DNA of 64,000 nt from Bacillus sp. ZZV12-4809 (lineage in GTDB: Bacteria; Bacillota; Bacilli; Bacillales; Cytobacillaceae), in NCBI RefSeq assembly GCF_009849585.1, contig NZ_VCRN01000013.1:62001-126000 (forward strand), written 5' to 3'. Position 1 is the first letter of the stretch, and each line of letters starts with the position of its first letter. The notes below the pieces were generated by a model. That model saw nothing but the letters and a program-made list of their open reading frames with translations, was not told the origin of the DNA and searched no databases. Shown here piece by piece: positions 17,536 through 26,567 of the stretch. A program made the position numbers and the translations under genes.

Positions 17536-18963
17536 ATGGGGCGGACTCTTTATGAAAAAATATGGGATAAGCACACAGTCGTAGAGGAACAGAATAAGCC
17601 TTCTATTTTATACATTGATCTGCATTTAGTACATGAAGTCACATCACCTCAGGCATTTGAAGGCTTAAGAATTAAGAATCGTAAGGTGAGAAGGCCGGAT
17701 TTGACGGTAGCTACTATGGATCACAGCATTCCAACAACCGTTCGATCTCTTCCTTTTAATGACCCAATCGCCAAAAAACAAGTCGACGCTCTCGCAAAAA
17801 ACTGCAGCGAGTTCGGCATACAGCTTTTTGACCTGGAAAGCCGCTATCAGGGAATTGTACATGTTATTGCACCGGAGCTTGGCTTAACTCAGCCCGGGAT
17901 GACCATTGTTTGCGGAGACAGCCATACATCTACACATGGAGCTTTTGGCGCACTGGCCTTTGGCATTGGCACAAGTGAAGTAGAACATGTTCTGGCTACC
18001 CAGACATTAAAGCAATTTAAATCCAAAACATTAGCCATAAATATACAGGGCAATTTGCCGCAAGGATCGACAGCTAAAGATTTGATCCTATCAATCATTG
18101 GCAAATATGGCCATGATTTTGCAACAGGCTATGTTGTGGAGTACCGCGGTGAAGCGATTCGAAATTTAACAATGGAAGAGCGAATGACCATATGCAATAT
18201 GAGCATTGAAATGGGAGCAAGAGCGGGATTGATTCAGCCTGACGAAAAAACCTTCCATTATTTGAAAGGGAAACAAGCTGTACCTGATGGAGTGGAGTGG
18301 GAAGAGGCACTCGCAGAATGGAAACAATATTTTTCAGATGAAGATGCCGAGTTTGATCTGACTGCTGACTTTAATGCAGCTGAAGTAATCCCGCAGGTTA
18401 CCTGGGGTACAAATCCAGGCCAGTCAGCAGGGATTACAGAAGATATTCCGCTGTTGGAAGATTTGCCGGCAGATCAAATAGGACCAGCTAAAAAAGCATT
18501 GAAGTACATGGACCTTCAGCCAGGAACACCCATCACAGAAATAAAAATCAATAAAGTGTTCATCGGCTCCTGCACGAACAGCCGAATAGAAGATCTCCGA
18601 AAAGCGGCCAAAATCGTAAACGGTTACAAAGTTGCTGAAAAGGTAGAAGCACTAGTTGTTCCTGGTTCACAGCTTGTAAAAATGCAGGCAGAAGCTGAGG
18701 GACTCAACCAGATTTTTATCAATGCCGGTTTTCAATGGAGAGAAGCGGGCTGCAGCATGTGCCTCGGTATGAATGAGGACTTGGTTCTTCCGGAAGAACG
18801 CTGTGCATCGACCTCTAACCGAAACTTTGAAGGCAGGCAGGGAAGAAATGCGAGGACCCATTTGGTCAGTCCTGAAATGGCTGCTGCTGCAGCGATTGCC
18901 GGCCGGTTCATAGATGTAAGGGAGTGGCCTGTTAAGAATAGCAAGGAGGTCAGTGTACAATGA
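17536..18963 (+). CDS. leuC: 3-isopropylmalate dehydratase large subunit-like (aconitase superfamily)
   Basis: A 475-aa [4Fe-4S] hydro-lyase subunit with the usual LeuC length. The three cluster cysteines are visible at 346 ([11 protein letters not shown]), 406 and 409 (GCSMCLG). Substrate-loop motif [19 protein letters not shown] is intact. It overlaps leuD by four bases. leuA and leuB are absent, and the neighbours are a CoA-transferase and transporters. A catabolic hydratase role, for instance on citraconate/citramalate or a similar branched dicarboxylate, is therefore more likely than leucine synthesis; this is an inference. Confidence 0.88.
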   Translation: MGRTLYEKIWDKHTVVEEQNKPSILYIDLHLVHEVTSPQAFEGLRIKNRKVRRPDLTVATMDHSIPTTVRSLPFNDPIAKKQVDALAKNCSEFGIQLFDLESRYQGIVHVIAPELGLTQPGMTIVCGDSHTSTHGAFGALAFGIGTSEVEHVLATQTLKQFKSKTLAINIQGNLPQGSTAKDLILSIIGKYGHDFATGYVVEYRGEAIRNLTMEERMTICNMSIEMGARAGLIQPDEKTFHYLKGKQAVPDGVEWEEALAEWKQYFSDEDAEFDLTADFNAAEVIPQVTWGTNPGQSAGITEDIPLLEDLPADQIGPAKKALKYMDLQPGTPITEIKINKVFIGSCTNSRIEDLRKAAKIVNGYKVAEKVEALVVPGSQLVKMQAEAEGLNQIFINAGFQWREAGCSMCLGMNEDLVLPEERCASTSNRNFEGRQGRNARTHLVSPEMAAAAAIAGRFIDVREWPVKNSKEVSVQ

Positions 18964-19565
18964 AGTCTTTTAACAGATTTACTGGCATAGTTGCTCCGCT
19001 TGATGCTGCAAATGTTGACACAGATGCTATTATTCCAAAACAGTTTTTAAAAAGAATTGAAAGGACTGGGTTTGGAGAATTCCTCTTCTACGAATGGCGA
19101 TACGAAAATGGCAGGGAAAGACAGGATTTCATTCTAAATCAGGAACCTTACAGTAAAGCGCCCATTCTGCTGGCCAGGAAAAACTTTGGCTGTGGTTCAT
19201 CCAGAGAGCATGCACCATGGGCCATTGCAGAATATGGGATTAGAGTGATCCTCGCACCATCATTCGCCGATATTTTTTATAATAATTGCTTTAAAAATGT
19301 CATCCTGCCAATAGTTCTGCCTGAAAGGGATATTGAAATTCTGTTTCAAAAAAGCAGGGAATCACCTGGTTATCAGCTGAGGGTGGATTTAGAGAATCAA
19401 AGAATCGAAGACTCTTTCGGCTATATGGTCGAATTTGAAATCGTTTCTTATCGGAAAGATCAGCTGCTGAAAGGGCTGGATGAAATCGGAGCAACTCTGG
19501 AATCAGCTGAATTAATAGACTCCTTTGAATCGGCACATAAGATTTTCTATAAGCTGGAAGTTTAA
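18960..19565 (+). CDS. leuD: 3-isopropylmalate dehydratase small subunit-like
   Basis: Partner of the preceding large subunit. The 201-aa protein has [20 protein letters not shown] near residues 18-37 and the active-site loop [14 protein letters not shown] near residue 77, both standard for LeuD. ATG overlaps the stop of the large-subunit gene (ATGA), and GCAAGGAGG lies within that gene, so the subunits are translationally coupled. Confidence 0.9.
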   Translation: MKSFNRFTGIVAPLDAANVDTDAIIPKQFLKRIERTGFGEFLFYEWRYENGRERQDFILNQEPYSKAPILLARKNFGCGSSREHAPWAIAEYGIRVILAPSFADIFYNNCFKNVILPIVLPERDIEILFQKSRESPGYQLRVDLENQRIEDSFGYMVEFEIVSYRKDQLLKGLDEIGATLESAELIDSFESAHKIFYKLEV

Positions 19566-19590
19566 ATTCCAATAAAAGGGAGGAAGCCAT

Positions 19591-19851
19591 ATGGAAAACA
19601 GATCGATAAAAGAACCTATTCGAAAAAAATGGATTTGGATAGTCCTCGTCATCATAACACTTGGCGTAGTACCCTGGTATTTTCCTGATGCGGCAGCAGA
19701 ACCCTATATTCTCGGGTTTCCGTTATGGGCATTTATCTCGACAGCTTTTTCAATCATCATGTGCGGTTATTTAAGCTGGCTTTGTGTAAATGAATGGAAT
19801 ATCGTAGAGGACCAGGAAGAAGCCGAAAAAGCAAGGGGGGATAAAGCATGA
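19591..19851 (+). CDS. DUF3311 family small membrane protein
   Basis: An 86-aa protein with two hydrophobic segments (about 13-30 and 39-63) and a charged C-terminal tail. DUF3311 proteins are regularly encoded immediately before a sodium:solute symporter and are thought to be a small companion subunit. Here the gene overlaps the symporter by four bases (ATGA), which fits. Confidence 0.8.
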   Translation: MENRSIKEPIRKKWIWIVLVIITLGVVPWYFPDAAAEPYILGFPLWAFISTAFSIIMCGYLSWLCVNEWNIVEDQEEAEKARGDKA

Positions 19852-21356
19852 ATGATTTAGCATTTGCAGGCACAGATGGAATCATTATATTATCAGCCTT
19901 TGCCATAATCATGCTTCTAATTGGTTACCTTTCCGGTAGAGGCGAGAAAAACCTTCATCACAGTCTTTCAGGGTACTACCTTGCCGGAAGGAACCTCGGT
20001 TTCATTGCACTCTTTTTCACCCTGTATGCGACGCAATATAGCGGAAATACCATTGTCGGCTATGCACCGACAGCTTATCGGACAGGTTTTTCATGGATTC
20101 AGTCCATTTCGTTTATGACAATTATTATAGGAATCTACTTACTGTTTGCTCCAAGATTATATGTGATTGCAAAAAAAAGAAACTTTGTTACACCTACTGA
20201 CTGGATAGATCACCGCTTTAAATCTAAGGCAGTCACACTGCTTAGTATTTTTCTCATGCTTTGGGGGCTTGGAAACTATCTTTTAGAACAGCTTGTTGCA
20301 ATTGGCCAGGCTGTGTCAGGAATGACAGGCGGCACGATCCCTTACCAAATCGCTGTTATCGTTTTTGTAGCTGTTATGCTTGCCTATGAGTGGATGGGCG
20401 GAATGAAGGCAGTTGCTTTTACAGACGTTATGCAAGGCATTGTTCTTATGATAGGAATCATTGTCTTCCTTATCGGTGGATTATACCTGGTAGGCGGAAG
20501 TTTCTCAGAGGTTACCAGCTATGTTGCGCAAATGGAGCCTGCAAAAACGGCGGTTCCTCCAATGGAAGTGAATATCAACTGGCTGAGTATGCTCCTGCTT
20601 GTTGGACTTGGTGCAAGTATTTATCCGCATGCTGTTCAAAGAATATATTCAGCACAAAGCGAGAAAACACTGAAAAAATCCTTTGCCCGCATGGCATGGA
20701 TGCCGCCCATTACAACGGGTCTTGTATTTATGGTAGGGATTATTGGAATCATGCTTTTTCCGGGGCTGGATAAGACAGGATCTGAACAGCTAGTAGGTCT
20801 GATGGCCAATGAGATTGCCGCCATTAATCCATTTTACTATTGGGTTATGATCATCTTCTTTGGAGGAATTGTTGCTGCTATTATTTCTACAGCCGACTCT
20901 GTTCTGCTCAGCTTTTCATCCATGCTTTCTAATGACGTATACGGGAAATTTATCAATCCAAAGGCATCTGAACATAAGAAGGTTATGGTCGGGAAAGTAT
21001 GCGGAATCATTGCCATCATCTTTCTTCTGTGGATTGCCTGGAATCCTCCGGGAACACTTTATGAAATTTTCGTCTTAAAATTCGAATTGCTTGTTCAGGT
21101 ATTCCCGGCTTTTGTACTGGGTTTATATTGGAAGCGCTTATCTGGAAAAGCTGTCTTCTGGGGAATGCTTGCAGGAGCCATATTAGCAGGATTGCTTACT
21201 CTTACAGGCTATAAAACCATCTATGGAATTCACGGCGGAGTTATTGGGTTAGGACTGAACTTCTTTATCTGTATTGCAGGTTCTCTATTAGCTCCAGCTG
21301 TTTCAAAGAGCACAGTTCTGGAGGAAGATATGACAGCAATCAATTTAAAGGCTTAA
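19848..21356 (+). CDS. sodium:solute symporter family protein (SSS)
   Basis: A 502-aa carrier with about 13 membrane segments. It has the SSS texture, with a substrate/sodium region GYYLAGRNLGFIALFFTLYA in TM1-2 and IISTADSVLLSFSSM in TM8, where the two Ser in the STADS motif are the usual Na2-site ligands. It probably imports the organic acid degraded by the operon, in the manner of monocarboxylate or pantothenate-type members. It is coupled to the DUF3311 gene. Confidence 0.88.
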   Translation: MNDLAFAGTDGIIILSAFAIIMLLIGYLSGRGEKNLHHSLSGYYLAGRNLGFIALFFTLYATQYSGNTIVGYAPTAYRTGFSWIQSISFMTIIIGIYLLFAPRLYVIAKKRNFVTPTDWIDHRFKSKAVTLLSIFLMLWGLGNYLLEQLVAIGQAVSGMTGGTIPYQIAVIVFVAVMLAYEWMGGMKAVAFTDVMQGIVLMIGIIVFLIGGLYLVGGSFSEVTSYVAQMEPAKTAVPPMEVNINWLSMLLLVGLGASIYPHAVQRIYSAQSEKTLKKSFARMAWMPPITTGLVFMVGIIGIMLFPGLDKTGSEQLVGLMANEIAAINPFYYWVMIIFFGGIVAAIISTADSVLLSFSSMLSNDVYGKFINPKASEHKKVMVGKVCGIIAIIFLLWIAWNPPGTLYEIFVLKFELLVQVFPAFVLGLYWKRLSGKAVFWGMLAGAILAGLLTLTGYKTIYGIHGGVIGLGLNFFICIAGSLLAPAVSKSTVLEEDMTAINLKA

Positions 21357-21380
21357 TAGCCAAAAAAGAGATGATTAATT

Positions 21381-22628
21381 ATGAGTAATTCACTGGCAGA
21401 AAAGCAATTTGCCATAAAAGAAAATCCATGGAAAATGCTATTATTTCTTCTGCTCGCACAGCTGATGGTAGCCTTTGTCGGCAGAAGCATTGGACCGCTG
21501 GGTGTTTTAATCGGGGAGGACCTTTCCTTGACCAAATCGCAAATCGGTATGCTCCCCGCGGCACTCTTTTTGGGCCAGGCCATTATCTCTGTGCCTGCAG
21601 GCTTTCTGACTGACGTGGCAGGATCCCGAAGATTGCTGGTTCTGGCATCAGCTTTAATGGGGCTAGGTTATCTTTTCATGAGTATGCTCCATGAATTTTG
21701 GCTTGTCCTGTTACTGATTGTTATCGGAGGTATAGGATATGGATCCATGCATCCGGTAACAAACAGGGGCATTATTTATTGGTTTCCGCTTAAACAGCGG
21801 GGGACCGCAATGGGAATTAAGCAAACTGGCATCACGGCAGGTTCGGCTCTGGCAAGCTTGATCCTGCTTCCCCTTAGTGTCTCTTTCGGATGGAGATTTG
21901 TCTTGCTGATTGCTTGCCTTCTTTTATTGGCAGGAGGGTTTGTCTCCTATCACTTTTACCGTGATCCGCCAGAACTGGAACAGGCAAAAACCAGGGACAC
22001 GAATTTACTTCAATTTTACAAATCAATGTTCAAGATGGTACAAAATAAAGCATTAATGCTTATCAGCTTCAGTGCTATGGGCTTGAATGGTACACAAATG
22101 TGCTTAAATACGTATATCGTCTTATTTGCGTATGAACAGCTGAAGATTCCAATCATTTTATCCGGATTGCTTTTAGTTATATCAGAAGTATTCGGAACGA
22201 TCGGAAGGCTTGCATGGGGTATAATCAGTGACCGGCTGTTTGATGGCAGGCGCGTTATCATTCTAATGATCATCACTATTATTACAGCATTTGCCAGCGC
22301 GTCAGCGGCTATCATCAGCTCAGCCCCATTTTGGGTAATCGCGCCTATTACGGCTCTGTTTGGATTTGCTGCTTCGGGCTTCAATGGCATCTGGATGAAC
22401 CTTGCAAGTGAATTGGTGCCAAAAGAACAAGCAGGCATCTCAAGCGGAATTAGTATAACACTGGGGTCGGCCGGGGCCATAATCATACCCCCGCTATTTG
22501 GTTTTATAGTGGATCAGACCGGTCAATTCTCGTCAGGCTGGCTGCTAATTACGGGCATGATGGCTATTGTGTTTACCCTGCTGACCACTTTAACTATTAT
22601 GAATAAAAAGAATAACATTATCATTTAA
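21381..22628 (+). CDS. MFS transporter, anion/organic acid symporter type
   Basis: A 415-aa, 12-segment major-facilitator protein. Loop motif GFLTDVAGSRRLL follows TM2 and the second half repeats the topology. KQTGITAGSALASL in the fifth segment resembles the nitrate/oxalate-type and anion:cation symporter branches. It is the second carrier in this operon, so the locus may import two related acids or handle uptake and export separately. The substrate is unknown. Confidence 0.8.
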   Translation: MSNSLAEKQFAIKENPWKMLLFLLLAQLMVAFVGRSIGPLGVLIGEDLSLTKSQIGMLPAALFLGQAIISVPAGFLTDVAGSRRLLVLASALMGLGYLFMSMLHEFWLVLLLIVIGGIGYGSMHPVTNRGIIYWFPLKQRGTAMGIKQTGITAGSALASLILLPLSVSFGWRFVLLIACLLLLAGGFVSYHFYRDPPELEQAKTRDTNLLQFYKSMFKMVQNKALMLISFSAMGLNGTQMCLNTYIVLFAYEQLKIPIILSGLLLVISEVFGTIGRLAWGIISDRLFDGRRVIILMIITIITAFASASAAIISSAPFWVIAPITALFGFAASGFNGIWMNLASELVPKEQAGISSGISITLGSAGAIIIPPLFGFIVDQTGQFSSGWLLITGMMAIVFTLLTTLTIMNKKNNIII

Positions 22629-22650
22629 CGGAAGAAAGGAGTGATTCCAA

Positions 22651-23247
22651 GTGGAATTTACACCGTCAGAACTTGGAGAAAAAGATGTCTATAAATTATT
22701 AACCGGATCGGTTGTGCCGAGACCAATTGCCTGGGTATCCACTGTGTCGGAGGAAGGAGACCTGAATCTCGCGCCTTTTAGTTTCTTTACAGTAGCCTCC
22801 AGGAATCCTCCCATGCTCTGTATTTCAATTGGTCCTGGTGTCGGTGACCGCGAAGGTACAGAAAAAGATACACTGGTCAACATCCGGAAGACAAAAGAGT
22901 TTGTCATCAATGTGGTTCCTGCCCCATTGGGCAACCAAATGCATAAAAGTGCAGAGAACCTCCCAAGTGATGCAAATGAGTTTACTTTAGCAGAACTTAC
23001 GCCTGCAGAAAGCCATTCAGTGGTGCCTAAAAGAGTCAAGCAAGCACCGATTCATATGGAGTGTAAACTTGAACAAATTATACAGCTTGGAAGTGATCAC
23101 CTGGTTATAGGCCGAATGGTTCATTATCACATAGAAGACGATTACTACCTTGGGAATTATAAGGTGGATCTGGAAAAGCTGCAGCCGCTTGGCAGATTGG
23201 CAGGCAACTATACTGAAAGCAGGGAATTTTTTAAATTGCCCAGATAA
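22651..23247 (+). CDS. flavin reductase family protein (FMN-binding split barrel)
   Basis: A 198-aa FMN-binding protein with the family start (TGSVVPRPIAWVSTVSEEG) and the conserved NLAPFSFFTVASRNPPML. Such proteins bind FMN and reduce flavins or act as small oxidoreductases. GTG 22651 is supported by GAAAGGAG. It is the last gene of the operon before a terminator. Why an FMN protein belongs in a CoA-transferase/lyase pathway is not obvious: it could assist an oxygenase elsewhere or detoxify a by-product. Confidence 0.85.
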   Translation: MEFTPSELGEKDVYKLLTGSVVPRPIAWVSTVSEEGDLNLAPFSFFTVASRNPPMLCISIGPGVGDREGTEKDTLVNIRKTKEFVINVVPAPLGNQMHKSAENLPSDANEFTLAELTPAESHSVVPKRVKQAPIHMECKLEQIIQLGSDHLVIGRMVHYHIEDDYYLGNYKVDLEKLQPLGRLAGNYTESREFFKLPR

Positions 23248-23253
23248 TCATCC

Positions 23254-23287
23254 AGTGCCGGACCCAGCGTTCGGCACTCTTTTTATT
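23254..23287 (+). terminator. terminator of the catabolic operon
   Basis: AGTGCCG / CGGCACT stem with an 11-base loop followed by CTTTTTATT. Confidence 0.8.
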
Positions 23288-23579
23288 GATCAGCTTCATT
23301 TAAATGCTATTCCACCATCATAGAAAGGTTTAAGAAATGAAAAGACGAATCAAACCGATAGCAGGCAGTAGAAAGAAAACTGGATGTGGTCCGTGAGATT
23401 GAAAAGGAATTAATCTTTGGCACCCTCATCGCATCTTCCGGATTCTGCTGAGCATCTCGGAGGGAACAGCGGGACCAATCTATTTGTAAAGCTTGCACCC
23501 TAATGTTTTTATAATCAATACATACCTATTAATGTATTTACCTCCGCCAAAATGATAATATATCCATAAATAACCCCAT
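23288..23579. other. intergenic stretch without a recognised gene
   Basis: Short open frames exist on both strands, but none has a convincing ribosome site or a recognisable product. Only the 3' part, just before the aldehyde dehydrogenase, is AT-rich enough to hold its promoter. Confidence 0.4.
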
Positions 23580-23591
23580 TTGGAGGTATCC

Positions 23592-24962
23592 ATGGAAAAT
23601 TACGGCGATCTCATACAGAAACAAAGAAGATTTTTCACCGAAGGTAAAACAAAGGATGTCTCATTCAGAATGGAAGCACTCAGCAAGCTGCGCTCAGTCA
23701 TAAAGCAGCATGAACAGGAATTAATGGATGCTTTAAAGGCGGATCTTAATAAAAGTGAGTTTGACGCATACCTGACAGAGATTGGAATCCTGCTAGAGGA
23801 AATCCGCTTTACAATGAAACACTTAAAAAAGTGGGCAAAGCCTAGGAAAGTAAAATCCACCATTGCACAGATCGGTTCCAAAAGCTATATCTACCCCGAG
23901 CCTTATGGAGTTTCACTAATAATAGCGCCATGGAATTATCCTTTCCAGCTCGCCATTGCACCGCTGATTGGAGCGATAGCCGCAGGAAATTGCGCCATTT
24001 TGAAGCCTTCAGAATTAACGCCGCAAACATCAGCATTGCTGTCAAAATTAATCAGCAATCATTTTCCAGAAGAGTATATTGCAGCAGTTGAAGGTGATGC
24101 AGAAACAAGTACGGCGCTTTTAAATGAAAAGCTTGACTATATTTTCTTCACAGGCAGTGTCCCTGTTGGAAAGATCATTATGGAAGCCGCAGCGAAAAAC
24201 CTTACACCTGTAACCCTTGAACTGGGCGGGAAGAGTCCGTGCATCATCCATGAAGATGCCAATCTGAAGCTTGCTGCCAAAAGAATTGCCTGGGGAAAAT
24301 ACATTAACGCCGGCCAAACATGTGTGGCTCCCGATTATCTTTATGTCCACAGCAGAGTAAAAGAAGAATTCCTCAAAGAATTAAAACAGGCCATACTTGA
24401 GCTTTATGGAGAAGATCCGATTGCATCCGGCAGCTTTACGCGAATCGTCAGTGAAAAACACTTCAGCCGCCTAAGCAAGTTTTTGGCCGATGGAACGGTT
24501 ATTCACGGGGGAAGGTATGATTCAACCGCACTAAGCATCGAACCGACTGTTCTAAGTGATATTACCTGGAATGATAAGGTCATGGAGGATGAAATATTCG
24601 GACCGATTCTGCCGGTGCTTGAATACGAGGACTTGTCCATGATGATCGGTGAGGTGACCGCACGTCCGAAGCCTTTGGCGCTTTATATTTTCACAGAAAG
24701 CGAAGGAGTACAAAAACAGATTCTATCCAGCATATCCTTTGGTGGGGGATGTATTAACGATACCGTTTATCATTTGAGTTCACCGTATCTGCCTTTCGGC
24801 GGAGTAGGGGAGAGCGGAATTGGCGCTTATCACGGAAAGGGAAGCTTTGATGTGTTTTCACATGAAAAAAGCATACTGAAACAAACCACCAGATTTGATC
24901 TGCCTTTCCGTTATCCGACGACAAAGAATGCATTAAAAAAGGTGAAGTTTTTTATAAAATAA
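23592..24962 (+). CDS. NAD(P)-dependent aldehyde dehydrogenase (YwdH-like)
   Basis: Oxidises an aldehyde to its acid. The 456-aa length matches the short, membrane-associated class 3-like branch that includes B. subtilis YwdH. Catalytic Cys244 lies in NAGQTCVAPDY and the general base Glu210 in TLELGGKSPC. The cofactor-binding APWNYPFQLAIAPL is near residue 109. ATG 23592 has GGAGG five bases upstream; a TTG at 23580 overlaps that site and was rejected. The gene stands alone. Confidence 0.92.
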   Translation: MENYGDLIQKQRRFFTEGKTKDVSFRMEALSKLRSVIKQHEQELMDALKADLNKSEFDAYLTEIGILLEEIRFTMKHLKKWAKPRKVKSTIAQIGSKSYIYPEPYGVSLIIAPWNYPFQLAIAPLIGAIAAGNCAILKPSELTPQTSALLSKLISNHFPEEYIAAVEGDAETSTALLNEKLDYIFFTGSVPVGKIIMEAAAKNLTPVTLELGGKSPCIIHEDANLKLAAKRIAWGKYINAGQTCVAPDYLYVHSRVKEEFLKELKQAILELYGEDPIASGSFTRIVSEKHFSRLSKFLADGTVIHGGRYDSTALSIEPTVLSDITWNDKVMEDEIFGPILPVLEYEDLSMMIGEVTARPKPLALYIFTESEGVQKQILSSISFGGGCINDTVYHLSSPYLPFGGVGESGIGAYHGKGSFDVFSHEKSILKQTTRFDLPFRYPTTKNALKKVKFFIK

Positions 24963-24987
24963 CCGTCTTCCTGCAAGGCGGTTTTTT
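24961..24987. terminator. shared terminator between aldehyde dehydrogenase and spoIISC
   Basis: AACCGTCTT / AAGGCGGTT stem followed by TTTT on the plus strand and by ATTTTAT on the minus strand, between two convergent genes. Confidence 0.75.
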
Positions 24988-25130
24988 CAAGCATTATTTT
25001 TTGGAGGTTTGAACTCTTTATTTGAATCCTGTATAGCGGCCTCTGTTTTTTTGGACAGGTTTTTGGTGTAGGGTGAAACAGAGAAGGAGGGGAAGTTAAT
25101 ATTTTTCACTTTCTTGGTCATTTTTTTCAT
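24987..25130 (-). CDS. spoIISC: SpoIISC-like second antitoxin, 47 aa
   Basis: A very short gene, third in the order spoIISA-spoIISB-spoIISC known from B. subtilis, where SpoIISC is a second antitoxin to SpoIISA. The product is basic and carries FSVSPYTKNL, matching FEVSPHTERIL of the SpoIISB-like protein upstream; this shared core is the toxin-binding-type motif. AAAGGGCTG precedes ATG 25130 (ATG 25121 is a second option). A minus-strand TATAAT at 25154-25159 suggests its own promoter, as reported for B. subtilis. Confidence 0.75.
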   Translation of the reverse strand: MKKMTKKVKNINFPSFSVSPYTKNLSKKTEAAIQDSNKEFKPPKNNA

Positions 25131-25153
25131 TGGAATCAGCCCTTTTTATCTTT

Positions 25154-25159
25154 ATTATA
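25154..25159 (-). promoter_or_regulatory. -10 element before spoIISC
   Basis: Minus-strand TATAAT, 24 bases upstream of the spoIISC start. No good -35 hexamer was found, so this is a partial promoter match. Confidence 0.35.
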
Positions 25160-25223
25160 TGTCCCCATCATTTGAACATGAATAGGGCGCGGAAGAAATT
25201 TCCTCCCACGCCACATAATATGC

Positions 25224-25403
25224 TTAAGCCTTCGTTTTGGTATAAACGCTTATCAGCCTTTTGTTCTTATTTAATATCCTTTCAGTGTGGGGACTTACCT
25301 CAAAACCGGGCAGGCTGACCCGTGATTTCTTTTTGAGCGTTTTCATCGTGTTTTTAGCATGTATTTCCTGTTTCTCTGTTTTTTTATCCGCTGGTTCCTT
25401 CAT
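25224..25403 (-). CDS. spoIISB: SpoIISB-like antitoxin, 59 aa
   Basis: Neutralises the SpoIISA toxin by binding its cytoplasmic domain. The 59-aa, lysine-rich product ends VSPHTERILNKNKRLI..Y, which agrees closely with the C-terminal half of B. subtilis SpoIISB as I recall it (VSPHTARIFKENERLI..Y). GGAGG seven bases upstream supports ATG 25403. The start lies inside the 3' end of spoIISA (20-base overlap), so toxin and antitoxin are translationally linked. Confidence 0.85.
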   Translation of the reverse strand: MKEPADKKTEKQEIHAKNTMKTLKKKSRVSLPGFEVSPHTERILNKNKRLISVYTKTKA

Positions 25404-26166
25404 GGTCTTCGTCCTCCTGTTCGGCAGGGAGCATTAGATCGTATATTGATATGAGTGAAGTGAATAGCAAATAGTCGAATTCGGTTACGAATTGGTCGGA
25501 GGTAAGTTTAATAACATAGTCATCTTCCAATATGGAAAACGGGATCAGCGCCAGCTTTTCTTCCGCGTCATAATATACTTCCCGGCGGTCCAGGCGGCTA
25601 TAAATCAGCGCTTTATCGGTGTAGTGCTCAAGAAGATATTCCTTTTCCTCTTCGGTAGAGTATTTGCATAAGGATATCTTCATATCCACTTTCTCAGCAA
25701 AGTCTGCCAGCAGCTTTTCGATGCCGGCAAGATACGCTTCCTTGTTTCCATAATAAATGTCTATGGGATCATTTTTCAATAAATATTGAAATGATTTAAG
25801 CTTGTTCATGTGCGAGTTCAGCAAATCACTATTTTCTTCAAGCAGCTCCCTTGTATCTGTTTCCAGTTCATTATTTCCAACTCTCTTCAGATAGGATCCA
25901 AGGAAAATAAAGGCATCAACAAGGGCAAATATAACCCCGACAATCAGATAGTTCTGCCAGTCAGTAAAAATGGACTCCGGTTTGCCGGTCCAATAAATAA
26001 CGGCACCAAGCACATAAAGAATATACCAGGTTTTCCTTATGACAGACATTCTTTCTTTTACTTTCTTTTCCCATAACCAGACTGAAAAAACATAAAAACC
26101 GAGACAAGCAACAATAATCCAAACTGCAACCTTGAAGAATATCAGCAATAATATCGCCTCGTCCAT
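25384..26166 (-). CDS. spoIISA: SpoIISA-like membrane toxin
   Basis: Toxin of the SpoIIS module: in B. subtilis it damages the cytoplasmic membrane, and without antitoxin it blocks sporulation. The 260-aa protein has three hydrophobic N-terminal segments followed by a cytoplasmic domain with SpoIISA hallmarks: VIRKTWYILYVLGAVIYW, ELETDTRELLEEN, LDRREVYYD and the near-C-terminal TEFDYLLFTSLISIYDL. ATG 26166 is chosen over 26214 because an extended -10 (TGTTATAAT) overlaps the upstream ATG. The shorter form also better matches the 248-aa B. subtilis protein. The ribosome site is weak. Confidence 0.9.
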   Translation of the reverse strand: MDEAILLLIFFKVAVWIIVACLGFYVFSVWLWEKKVKERMSVIRKTWYILYVLGAVIYWTGKPESIFTDWQNYLIVGVIFALVDAFIFLGSYLKRVGNNELETDTRELLEENSDLLNSHMNKLKSFQYLLKNDPIDIYYGNKEAYLAGIEKLLADFAEKVDMKISLCKYSTEEEKEYLLEHYTDKALIYSRLDRREVYYDAEEKLALIPFSILEDDYVIKLTSDQFVTEFDYLLFTSLISIYDLMLPAEQEDEDHEGTSG

Positions 26167-26212
26167 CCATGGAATTAAATTCAGAAAATTTGTTGAATTT
26201 ATTTGTAATTTC

Positions 26213-26221
26213 ATTATAACA
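26213..26221 (-). promoter_or_regulatory. extended -10 promoter of spoIISA
   Basis: Minus-strand TGTTATAAT (TGn plus a perfect TATAAT). The -35 region is poor, as is common for extended -10 promoters. It covers the upstream ATG of the frame, which argues for the internal start. Confidence 0.55.
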
Positions 26222-26540
26222 GAGATTATGTCAGAAATTTGAAAATAAATGAAGCTCGGGGAAAAATATGAGTAAATACCTATATTATTGCTGGATCATA
26301 TTTTCATTTGTAAGCTGCTATAGTAACAGCAAAGTCAGGAGCTCATTTGGACAAATGATCACTGGCGACTGAGTATCATCTACGGCAATGAATATAGAAG
26401 CTTTCGAGAAGATACTCTTTTGATAATACATTAGGAAGCCCGATAATCATTGACAGTTTAATAAACATTAAAAAACAGCGAAAACTCTTATAGGCCATGG
26501 GACAGCCATTCCACGATCTCCTGCATATAATAAATGGAAT
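26222..26540. other. intergenic stretch between spoIISA and pgcA
   Basis: AT-rich, no convincing gene. It must hold the promoters of the two divergent units; a TTGACA at 26449-26454 is the best -35 seen, without a good -10 at normal spacing. Confidence 0.4.
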
Positions 26541-26567
26541 ATTTTGAAGAAGGGAGAATACCAAACC

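Noticed and set aside
23307-23498. Possible small gene on the minus strand
   Set aside because: No ribosome site, no recognisable product, and the plus strand also gives broken frames.
26167-26214. Longer start for SpoIISA
   Set aside because: An extended -10 element overlaps the ATG at 26214, so it would not be on the transcript; the shorter form better matches the family length.
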